NCBI GenBank assembly: GCA_022457155.1
Contig: JAJGOT010000037.1
Span: 1,606,501 to 1,670,500 of the forward strand
Origin: Cladopsammia gracilis
Taxonomy: Eukaryota > Cnidaria > Anthozoa > Scleractinia > Dendrophylliidae
Direction of reading: 5' to 3'
DNA: 64,000 nucleotides
Positions 11,901-24,700 of this stretch are shown piece after piece; within the stretch, counting starts at the first letter, position 1, and the number at the start of each line of letters is the position of its first letter. The translations under genes and the position numbers were made by a program. The notes beneath the pieces are model-generated. The model was not told the origin of the DNA and did no database searches. It saw nothing but the letters and a program-made list of their open reading frames with translations.

Positions 11901-14900
11901 CGCTTTAGTGGAAAAAGACGAGCTTTCATGGATAAAATCGTGCTTCGAGGAACTTAATGTATTACGTTTTCATCAAATGCGGGAGACTGGTTTGTTTTCT
12001 ACGGATTTCAGAACCAGAAGCGGAGATTTGAATTTCCAAGCAAGCGAGGGACATAAAGGTAAAACAGATTACAGTTTTCGATGAGAATTTATGTTGATAT
12101 CAATCTGTGAGTGACTTTTTATTGGTGTTATTGTTAGTTTTGGAGAATTGATTTTAAAACGTGCTTAAATTCAGTTGTATCGATCTCTTGAATTTCATCG
12201 AAGAAAGCTTGAACTCGATGAGCTATAATTAAATGATACGCGTTTCGCTTTTAAACGTAAACTAATGGAGATTTGAATAAATTTTTTCGAAAGAAGATTG
12301 TGTTGTCCATTTTTATGTGTTTGTTCATTCATTAGATAGTTTGAAAAGCGATTTTATGTAAACAAAACAAGACTTTGATTTTATAGTAAAGTTCTATCTT
12401 CACTCGCATCGCCTCATGCAAATATGTTTGTGTATTTTTGCAATTTTTGATTTTCAAATCAGTTTCTCGGGCAATTTTTGACAAACAAAAACTGTATTTT
12501 ATTCGGAAACTAGTGGTACTAGTTATTCTAGACAGAGAAAAGTTGTTTTTGTGAACTTTTGTACGGTCTATAAAAATGTACTGTGCAGACGGTCGCGTAA
12601 TAAGCTTACTGTTTTTGAGAATTGCTAAAATTGAAAATAGCCCGTTCGTCAATCTTAATTCTTGTGCTTCCAACCTTTCACCTTAGTTACGTTTCACCTT
12701 AGTTAAGCTTGTTCAAAGTGCGACGCTGTTAGGCTTGGGCTATCTATATATAATATATATAGATAGCCTGAGCCTAACAGCGTCGCTCTTTGAACAGAAA
12801 GCCGATGACAAACTTAACTGAGGTGAAAGGTCGGAAGCACAAGAATAAAATTGACGACCGGGCTATCTTTTAATTTTAGCAATTCTCAAAAACAGACTTA
12901 CGCGACCGTTTGCACAGTACAATAGACCGTACAAAAGTTCACAAAAACAACTTTTTCTCCGTCTAGAATAATTAGTACGACTAATTTTCAAATAAAATAC
13001 ACCTGCTGCTTATAAAATTGTCCGAGAAACTGATTTGGAAATCAAAATTGCAAAAAATACACAAACATATTTGCATAAGAGGAATTCGCATAAGACCACG
13101 CGAGTGAAGTTTACAACTATAAAATCCAAGTCTTGTTTTGTTTTGTTTACATAAAATCGCTTTTCAACCTATGTAATGAATGAACAAACACATAAAAATG
13201 GACAACACAATCTTCTTTCGAAAAATTTTATTCAAATCTCCATAAGTTTATGTTTAAAAGCAAAACGCGAATTATTAAGAGCCAGAAGCTAAGAGCTCAT
13301 CGAGGCCGAGATGTCTCCGATGAAAGAAATCAAAACAACTGAATTTAATTGAGCGCGTTATAAACAATTCTCCCGAAAACTAGCGAGAACACAAAAAAAT
13401 CAATCACAGATTGATATCAACATAAATTCACATCGAAAAATGTATTTTATTTTACCTTTAATTCCCTCCACTGCTTGGAAATTGTTTAAATCTCCGCTTC
13501 TTCAGTTCTGAAACCCGAAGTGACAAACATCTTCCCGCATTGCTCCCATCCTCGAAGCAAGATTTTACCTCTGAAAGCTCTTCTATTTTCACTATAGCGG
13601 ATTCTGAGTATCCCTTAATTAGTATCCCTGTCTTGAGTAGCAAACCGCGAAAAAATTCAGGAGAATAACGACTTTAATTTAAACGGTTTTCTCCGCTAAA
13701 CACGGCAGTGTTTTCCCAGGTGACGTGAAATTGCAAAGATCCCAGTTGTTGGGTGGCGTCATACGCGCACGTTTTGAGACGGTCTACGCGCCCGCGAGTT
13801 AGCCCTAAGCGACGGCGACGGCGGCGGCGGCGGTGTGACAACGCGCCCGCGAAACATTCCGCTAGCCATGACCATGAAAAATGATGGCCATGGGTTCTAT
13901 GGTTCTCTGGTTCTATGAGTATGGAGCTGCGCAGCCAGGCCTTCGGCCCGGCAAGAGCTCCGCTATTATTGGAATAATGACCACTTTTTTAAGGCCACTA
14001 ATGGCACTCGCTCCGCTCGTGCAATTTTTTTAGCCTTTAAAAAATTTTCTCGTGCTGATTTATTCCATATTTGTATAGGTAATCAGATGATTTCGAGCGG
14101 CTCGTGCATTTTGTAGTTTTGAAAACCTTACTAGTGCTTATTTTTTTTTTCCAAATTGCACGAGAATAATCGTGATTACTTGTCAATAATGTACATGCAA
14201 AAATTTCTGTCACGCTGCGGTTGTTTTCGTTACAAAAATTCATTTTGCCATGCTTCAATGACTTTAATTCAGATTGGTCAAAATTTTGACAGGTGAATTC
14301 ATGCGTGAATATTCATGCACTATGTAATGCCGTTTATGACAAAAAGATTAAGTAATGGTCCTAGTAACAAGTAGGCAACCTAACGGCAGGGAATGCAGAA
14401 CATATAGATTACTTCATGGGCAGTGCGCGCGTACGGCGTTTACGCACGAGTTGGTGATGTATCAGAAATCGAACGAGTGAGCGCAGCGAACGAGTGAGAT
14501 TTCTGATACAAACCAACGAGTGCGTAAATGCCGTACAAAGCACTGCCCATGCTGTAATTTGTTTATTTTATACATACTGAGATTTTATGCCAAGGTATGT
14601 TTTATTTATTTTTGTCTCGAAAATAAACAGCTCTGGAATAAATTACTTTGACCGGCAGAGTCTCAAACAATCAAGTTGTGAGAATACAATAATAATTAAA
14701 AATTGTACAGAATCGATCGGAAATCATAAAGAATGTTCACCTCCTCGTCGCTTAAAGCTTCGCTGCATTTGGTTTGTTTCCTTTGCCTTATTTTTTCAGT
14801 TGTTTGCTTCGAGCTTCCAGACATTTTCTTGCTTTTTCAAACGCTTTGTCTTCAATAATGCTCACAGGGTATTTACTTTCTCTTAAATGCCGGTTGAAAC

Positions 14901-17900
14901 TCGAAATCAATCCTCGAAGGCTTGAAGGCTTGTAGTTTTCGCCGTCTTTTCTTTTAACACTTAAAATAAATTCGCACACGTACTTGTTGGGTTCTTCTGG
15001 TTGTATTTCTTGTTGTTGTTGTTTCGCTTTCTCTTTTAAGAATACGGTTAGTAGATTAACATCTCTTCGCGTTTTCGCTCGAGTGTTTTGTTTTCCTGCT
15101 CTTGAATGTATTCTTCAATTGGTTTGTAAAAGGACATAAATCCGGAATTTTCAGTCCTTTCATGAGTTTTGAATAAAGAATTAAAAGTTCAAGCAAAACT
15201 TTTTGTGAATGAAAACGCTAGCGCCAGCGACAGTACAAGCGCCTTTGAAAATATTGATATGTTTTGACAGGTGCTTTGTGATTGGACGAAACGCTTTTCT
15301 CACGTGTGAGAAAGTCGTTTCGCCATTCTGATTGGCTACGAAAATTCCCGAACGGGGTTTTCACGCGCGAAATTCTATCAGAAAATATCAGTATGTATAA
15401 AATAAGGTGTTAATTGTGATATTGTTGAAACCGTCCATCTCATTGACTAAAATGTGAAAATCTACCATAACTTAACCAGGTAGTGCATTTATTGCTCTCT
15501 AGTTTACTAATTGATTCCCTTTAAGTGAAAACCATTCTGAGTTTTAATGCAACCAAAATTCTATGTGGGAAACATGTAAAATTAGAAGCCTTTCTTGGCC
15601 ATTGTTTTGGAGTTTCACGATTGGATGAAATCTTGTAGCACAAAAGAAACATCACTTATAAAGTTACAGTGCATTTTATTTAAAAAACATGTTGTCCATA
15701 GGTTGATGCATTCTCAGTAAAAAAAAATAAAAATCTTATGTGGGGAAAGCGAAATGCCGCGGAGCAATAGAGCATTGCCTACTTCTTACGCGCATTGTTA
15801 CTTAATATATAAATGTTAAGAAGAACTCAAATATTCGTATTAGACCATAATTATTCCTATCAAGATAAGAATATGGGTATAATAAAACCGACCTCCTAAA
15901 TTATATTTTCGCATCAATAAATGTACGTTTTAAACACGATGCAAGCATAATTACACATTATGAACCAGAATGTCCTTGACGTAAATATACGTTTTGAATT
16001 GCACGTAGGTAGCGTAAAAATATACCTTATGTTGCTTACCGCGCATATCCGTTATGAACGTAACATAATTACGTTATGATCCATGACGTATTTATACGTT
16101 ATGATCATACGTTGATGTCGGTCACTTGACACCGCCAAATAGTATGCGCACAACGACTTAAATGGCGGACGGAGAGAGGTTAGACAGTTTTCTTCGAGAA
16201 TTGCCTTCGCTTTTGGAGCAAGCAGACAGACACCTTCATTGCCTAGATGGCAATTATGTAGCTGTACTATCTTACATCACTGTATGGACCTTGTGATGAT
16301 TTGATCCTTCTCCTCAGGGAAATTCACGATCGATTGCTCCGCGTTCTCGAACAGTACAACGCACTTTGTAACTGCAGCTTGGGTGGTGATGAACCCTTAA
16401 CAATCGATCGTGAATTTCCCTTAGGAGAAGGATCAAATCATCACAAGGCCCATACAGTGTTGTAAGATAGTTCGTACAGCTACATAATTGTCATCAAGTC
16501 GACGTCTCATACTTTCTAGTATGTTGACATTCTCGCAATGAAGGTGTCTGTCTGCTTGCTCCAAAAGCGAAGGCAATTCTCGAAGAAAACTGTCTAGCCT
16601 CTCTCTGTCCACCACTTTGGTCGTTATGCGCATACTTTTTGGCGGTGTCAAGTGACCGCCATCAACACATGCTCATAACGTATATTTGCATAACGTACAA
16701 ATACGTCATGGTTCATAACGTAATTATGTTACGTTCATAACGGATATGCGCGGTAAGCAACATAAGGTATATTTTACGCGAAGTACGTGCAATTCAAAAC
16801 GTTATTTACGTCAAGGACATACTGGTTCATAATGTATAATTATGCTTGCATTGTGTTTAAAACGTACATTTATTGATGCGAAAATATAATTTAGGTCGGT
16901 TTTTATAATACCCATATTCTTATTTTGATAGCAATAATTATGGTCTAATACGAATATTTGAGTTCTATATTAATGTTTTTGTCACAAATGGTATTCCATA
17001 ATGCACTCTTTACAAGAGCTGCATCACGGGTTTTTCGTCTTTTCTAGCTACTGTTAGAAACTGTATAAAAGAACGAAGCAAAACATAGACGTAGCCATGA
17101 TTTTGCTGTTATCCGCAGGCTTATATGGTTGAAAGATTTCGACGTACGCTGTCGCCGTTTTGTTCATTGACGCCGGATCGGAAAATGCTCTTGACGACTT
17201 TGAAAGCTAAAACAACGAGGTGAAAGCTACCAAACGGTTTTTATGTCAGCAAAGGAGAATGTTTAATCACAGGTTTGAGTTCATCTGCTCCACAGGACAT
17301 AACCGAGGTTAGATTTAGACGCTTTTATGGCCTTTTTGCTTTCTTGTTGTAATGAGTGGACATTTCTTTCAAGCTTGAGGCCTTTTAACCACTTTGGCAG
17401 CTTCTTTAACTCCCGATACTTGAACAGTTTATTACTCATGCTCAAAGCGCAGTGAGTTAAAAAATGCCCTTCGTTTTTCTTTTTTTTAATGTATTATTTT
17501 TATTTGTCACTATTTTGCATGCAAATTTATGCACGCATATTTTATCGTCAGGTCACATACAAATTCTACAAAATGGCTGCCGCGCTCGGCATGTGCTTGG
17601 TTTTCAAAACCATAGTTTTGTCTTATTTGAGTAATAACACACATTTAAAATATTCAAAATGGAAAGAGAAAGCTTTAAAGAATACTCAGTGGAGATAAAG
17701 GAGAGCTTTAAGCGACGGAATCTTGCTTCGAGGAACTTCATTTGTTTTTATCAATGCAGGGCGATGTTTCTTTCGAAGTTTCAACCAGCCGAGTCAAGCC
17801 GAGGGACTTGACCGTTTCGATGGGAATTTATGTTGATATCAATTTGTGATTGACGTTTTCTCTGTGTTCTCTTTAGTTTTGGAGAAATGTTTATAAAACG

Positions 17901-18762
17901 TACTCAAATTCAGTCGTAAAGATATCTGATATTATGTAAACAAAACAAGACAAATTTTATAGTTGAGTTCTAACTTCACGCTCGTCGCCTTACGCAAAGA
18001 TGAATGTGTATGTTTTGCAATTGTCTAACATACGGTCACGTCATTCTGTTTTTGAGATTCGCTAAAATTGAAAAACAGCCCGGTCGTTTACTGATTTCAT
18101 TGCTTTTAAAAGTAGTCTTTTCAAATGTAACGAAAAGAAATCACGGTTTGGGAAATAAAGACGAGTGTGTATGTGATTGGGAATCAATAAATTAAATATT
18201 CAAAGCGAGTACAGTTGTGCACTCTTATATTACAGACGGTCGTGTAATACTGTTTTTGAGAATTGCTAAAATTGAAAAATAGCCCAGTCGTTTACTGATT
18301 TCATTGCTTTTAAAAGTAGTCTTTTCAACGAAACACGTTTCCCATAAACATATTTGCAATTCCACAGTTCACATTAGTTGTTAATTTCAAAACACGCTTC
18401 ACGCCTGTTTCTGTAATAGACCAATTTCGATATATTAAAATTCATACTTGGCCCCGAGGCTTGGGGGAATAAAACAAAAGAAATCACATTGAGGTTCAGC
18501 GTTGAATTATTCATTTCTTTTGTTTTATTCCCCCAAGCCTCGGAGCCAAGTATGAATTTTAATATATCGAAATTGGTCTATTTATGTTGTTTTACGAAAC
18601 AAGCATATGATAATAAAGGCCTAGCCAAACTAGGAAACATGGTTGCGGAAACATTGTTGCGGGGGCAAATATTTCCCAGTTTAGCCGCGCGGGAAACATA
18701 TGTTGCAAAAAAAAAAAAAAAATTGCTGCTCGGAAACAAGAAAATGGTTTTGCTTAAGGTCA

Positions 18763-18795
<33 letters not shown>

Positions 18796-21700
18796 TTCCG
18801 AAACATATGTTTCCCAGTTTAGCCACCATGGCCCAGTTGTTCAAAACGTGGATAGCGCTATCCACCGGATAAATCACTATTCGTTGGATAGCGCAATGGG
18901 TTTTGTTAACGTTTATCCACTGGATAGTGATTTATCCGGCGGATAGCGTTATCCACTCTTTGAACAACTGGGTCCATGAAAGCAATGCTGACTAGTTTCC
19001 AGTACTTCTCACTAAAAATGTTTCCTAGCAATGGCGAGCGGACCGGCGAGCGTACAACAATGCGCATGTGTGACCCTTTGTTTCCGAAACAATGTTTCCT
19101 CGTTTAGCCACCGGGGCAGCAAAACATTTTGTTTGCTTCCCATTAATTTAGCCAACCCGGAAACATTACAGGAAACAATGTTTCCGCAACAATGTTTCCT
19201 AGTTTAGCCAGGCCTTAAAGCTTGCATAAAATCTTTATAATGACACATGAACAGAAAATAAAATAGAGCTCAAACTTGCTGTTGCATGATTTGTTATGGG
19301 GCGCCATGTGTTTCAAAATTCATACTTTTTCTCACAAAGGTGTTGAAATGAACACATTTTATGTGAAATGAATACAAAGCGTATTTAAATGCCATTGTTA
19401 TATAGCTGGAGATTTTGTCAATATAACGCGCGCGTTGATTGGTTGATTCATTGTCACATGACATCTAACAAGCAACCTGTTTCCGCCAATTGTGCTAAAC
19501 GGGCAACATTTGCGAAAGCGGGCAACAATTTTGACGTCAGAGGGTAACATTGCACTGTTGCCCGCTAGCGCATGTGATCAGACCGTGATCAGACCGTGAC
19601 AAAAGGTGGCATGATTATGATGGATCGAGTGCTCGGCGCGTTTTTCAAACTGTCTTGTGTTGTGTTTTTTTTTGTGTTGCTATATAACAAATCACTTAAT
19701 GACTGATCCCTCGGGAAACAGTGAATTTTGTTTCCCTCGAATCTCGATGTTTCCCTCGACTTCGTCTCGGGAAACATCGAGATTCTCGGAAAACAAAATT
19801 TACTTTTTCTCTCAGGACCAGTCATTAAGTGTTTAATATTTGTAATGAAACGTATGTGTCCATGATGAATCACGTACACATAGTCTGAAAGTTGTACTAC
19901 ATACAATTAAATTTTCGGGCATCAGCTCGAAATATACTGTTACAACTACAACTTTGCACAAGGAGTCTGAATTTTCTCCATATTCTCAATGCAAATCTTG
20001 TAAACTTGTCACTGTGCTTTTCGCACCGAATCTCACGCTATGTTGCACATTTTCTCAGTATGTGCAGTGAACACGTTTTCAGTATACTTTGCGAACAAAT
20101 CTCACCATGATAATACTTCATGTAAACCTTCCCAATGCGTCTCCGAAATTCTTCGAGTCAAAAGTACAGCACTCAGTCAACAGGTGAAGACATGATGTCA
20201 AACAGAGATGGCGTGTAATAGTGGGAATGCTTCAGATATCGTGGAATCTATCCTTTTCCAACCCTCAGGGTATTACTAACCTCGCCAGGGCCTTTTGTAG
20301 CACTCGTGATCCTGTTTGACATTCTCTCAGCCAATCCGAATGCAGAAATTGTTGCATGTATATTATTACACTCGACTATTCTTGGTTTGCACATGACGTC
20401 ATAAAAATTCGAAAATCTACAGCATACATCCTACAAAGTTTCTAACATGGTATGTGGATACCAGTGTTACCATCTTTCACAAAAAGTTTCAGGTTTTAAC
20501 CATGTTTTGCAAGTCGTCACGCTATTTCAGATAAGCCGTGAAAATAAACAAAATTGAACCAGTTGAAAGTTATTTTTGCATAATTACGGAAGCCGATAAG
20601 GGCCAGTCCTAAAACAATTTGCAAATCTCAAAAAAAAATTTCAAATCAAAATAATTTTGTCAATCCTTGTTCACTATTGTTTTCCAATCCGAAAATCGTT
20701 TTCAAATCCCGAAGAGTTTTTCAAATCCGAAAATGGTTTCCAAATCTAAAAATATTAAATTTTCCAAATCCGAAAAAAATCTTTTTCTAATCCGAAAAAT
20801 TTTCCAAATCCCAAAACTTTTTTCCAATCCGAAAATGTTTCCAAATCCAAAATGTTTTTCTAATCCCAAAATCGTTTTCAAATCCCTAAAAGATTTTCAA
20901 ATCCGAAAATATTCTTCAAAAATCCGAAAATGTTTTCCAACCCGACAACGTTTTCAAATCGGTCAGTATAAAACACGGACTGCGCTCTACGGACTGCGGA
21001 CTACGGACTGGGTATAAAACATGGACCAGGGTATAAAACGCGGACTACGGACTGGGTATAAAACGCGGACTGAGAATCATGGACTCGGTATAAAACGCGG
21101 ACTGGGTGTAAAATAACGAGGACCAAAGCTGTGAACATAAAATATTGATTTACCTCGATAAATACGTAAATATTTAATACGTAGGGGTCGCGGCATGTTA
21201 CTTTACAAACGTTTGGTCTCTTGATATTTGAAAAAAAAAATCAAATAAAGGAAAGCAGAAATATTATCTCAAAGGCCCACCTTCACCCAAAATGCTGTGC
21301 GCGCCGTGAACATTTTCTGTACTGAATGCGTGCAACCAATCAGATCACGCGTATGAACAATGGAGCATTGCAAAACAAAAACAAACGACCGCAACATATT
21401 TTGGGTGAAGGTGGGCCATTAATTATCTTATAAGACGATTTAATGGAACTTATAGTGGATCCAATATTTGTTGATGAGATTTTGGGTGTAATTAAGACTT
21501 TGAAGTTTTGGCCGCCATGTTGGTGCCCCTATTAAGTGGGGCACCAAGATACATGTCTTACTAAAAATATCGAGCGGGGTCGTAGCTGTCCAAACGATGT
21601 CTGTGATTGGCGAACGATACAATTGATATATCAGTTGAACAATGCCCCTATCCCTAATCCTTATCCCAGCAGGACAAATCTTCTGTTTTCTTAGCGAATC

Positions 21701-24700
21701 GCAGACATCGTTTGGACAAGTACAGGACTACCCGGAGCAGGGAGCGGAGCAAAATGTCCAGTACTCGTTCGCCTATAACTCTTGAACGAAATGCTCTTGC
21801 GCTTCAAAATTTGGCCGAGATATGTAGTTCAAAACTCTCTAAAATTCCATAAACATTTTGGAATCGAAATCTGTTGTTTAATGCTTCTGAATCTTGATAT
21901 GTGGTAAGTGAAAACCAAGCATACAAATTTGATGGTCATCAATATTAAGGCTTAAAAGGATTAAAGACAACACCAAAATCACCTTTCTTCACTAAAAATC
22001 CCCTCTTGAAAGCTTGTTGGCTCCGATTTAGAATACCAGACCTGAACAAAAACGATGAGCCATTCTCTCGCTCCGGTATCCTGCTCGGTGTCATGGGTCT
22101 GTGAGGGAGGTCCCAATCCTGGGCCTGCAATCAAACACTACCCGCCTTAGCAGAAATTAACACCCATAGGAGAATTGTTAAGAGCAGTTCTCTGTAAGAA
22201 TCGAGAAAAATGGGGAAATGAAAATTTTTGACCCCCTTCATATTTTGCATGCAGATAGGTCTTCAGGGGGGATGTTCAAAAATGACCTTTGTTAAGGTCG
22301 TTTCTTCTTTGTTGTCATGGTAACACTGGATGTTTGTTGGTGCCACAAAACCCAATTTTGGCCTCAGAAACTTCCTTAAAAAGTGCAAAATGTAAGACAT
22401 CGTTTCTCCAGCCCATTAATACTGTACAAAATCAAGACTTTCACCAGATGTAAAACCTTTATTCTAGTTTACATTTATGCATGTGGCATTTTATTACATC
22501 AACTGCACATGAACTTAACGGTCAAACAACTTGATGGTGTTTCAGCCATTTTAGTTGACGAGTAAAACTAGCAATACCTTTTCTTGAATTTTTCCAAAAG
22601 TACGCCGATTCTAGAACTCAAACTATGTAGCTAGTTTAAATAGATACTCTAGTTACTAAATCTATAAAAATCTCTGTGGGGCGGGTTAATTTTGGACTTT
22701 GGTTCACTGAGGAAAAACCTTCAAAAATCATTTGTTGTAAACTTTGTTGAAATTAACATTATGTTCATTCGACAGAAATTATTTAAGAAAACTCAATCGG
22801 CCTTCAGGCTTAAAGAATAGCATGTACGCTATCAATGTCTGGTCAAATCTACTGTTGATAGCGGTTATTTTTTGAACAATCTCAATCCAAATTGAGCTTA
22901 CTTTACTGTTTTCTGCAGTTCTCAACTTGCGAAGAACGTGTCCGTCCCTTCTGCATAGCATACATTTTCCGCAAAATTCGGATGTCAGTAGTAGGATAGG
23001 CACAGTGGTTTCCTTTTTTTTGCTGTGGTTTCTTATTAAATTGCTGTGGAATCGCTGCGTTATACATTAACGTAGATGACGTCATAAGCTATTGTCTTTT
23101 ATCTCATGAATAAAATGCTGTGGTTTCTTATTAACTTGCTGTGGATTACATTAATGACTGTTATTGCTGTGGTATTTAATTACCTACAATAACCAGTTCC
23201 AAAAACCGGGTTAGCAAGATTTCATCACAATGCATGGCGCAATGAACTCGCCCAGACTTGCCCAGACTTGCCCTATTATTATTCTCCCTTCCCCTGCCTT
23301 CCCCTGTTTAATAAATAAATATTAATAAACGGAATCCCTTTTCAAAACAATAGAAACAATAGGTTTGCCCAAACTTGCCCGCTTTATACCAACTCACTTC
23401 AAAACAAAACACAACTGACACAGATATCCTTTACAGACGTAGATCAAAACAACATGCCTCGACCAGGACTCGAACCTGGGTTACTGCGGCCACAACGCAG
23501 TGTCTTAACCACTAGACCATCAAAGCTGTGGACATTATAACCGAATAAAACTAATAAGAGGGTCCGAAACATTCAAGTTAAGAAGCAATAAAATTGCGCA
23601 GTATAAAACACCGCTTTTACTTTACTAAGATACGCAACATTCCTATAACCGCTTCATCGCTAGACTCTATGTCGCTTTTCAGTTTGCCAGCCATCACCCA
23701 CTTTAAGTTTTAATTTCTTTACCGGTAGCTTCAAAGTTCAAACTTTTAATTATGCGAACTTGCACTGAACTAAATTTGCATGAAAAATTAGCACCTCTGA
23801 AAAATAAACAAAGCAACCAATTTCATGCGCGTGCTAAAACAATAAATCCGCACTTTGTTTAAGTTCAAATAAATTGAATAATAACAAAACACATTAAGGT
23901 TTCATGAAATTATTATGTCAACAAAAGCTGTTTTATTTAGAACAACTCAAATCTATGTACTACACAAATGATAAGGACATCAAGAACAAAATATTAGAAT
24001 GAAATAACTTTACGGACGTAGCGCGAATTCACTATAAGGCCGTATTGCAGTCCTAAAGCCTTGTTGGCTTTTTTTTCGGAAGCAAAGGTTTCCTATAAAA
24101 ACGATTTTACGTTTGGTTCATCTTCGTGTTCGTGAATCCACTTTGTTTTTCCGTTTGAATAATGTCTTAATTTAACTGAACAATAATATTTTCACCACCG
24201 CCACCACCACCACCACAATTCTATTGTTATCACCACCACCACCACAATTCTATTGTTATCACCACCACCACCACCACAATTCTTTTGTTTTCACCACCAC
24301 CACCACCACAATTCTTTTGTTTTCACCACCACCACCACCATCACAATTCTCCTCCACCACCACCACCACCACCACCACCACCACAATTCTATTGTTTCAC
24401 CACCACCACCACCACCACAATTCTCCACCACCACCACCACCACATCGACCCCACATCGACCCCACATCGACCTCACATCGACCCCACATCGACCCCACAT
24501 CGACCCCACATCGACCCCACATCGACCCTTCATCGACCCCACATGGTGGTGGTGGTGGTGGAGGAGAATTGTGGTGGTGGTGGTGGTGGTGGTGGTGAAA
24601 CAATAGAATTGTGGTGGTGGTGGTGGTGGTGGAGGAAAATTGTGGTGGTGGTGGTGGTGGTTTTGGTGGTGGTGGTGGAGGAGGAGGAGAATTGTGGTGG

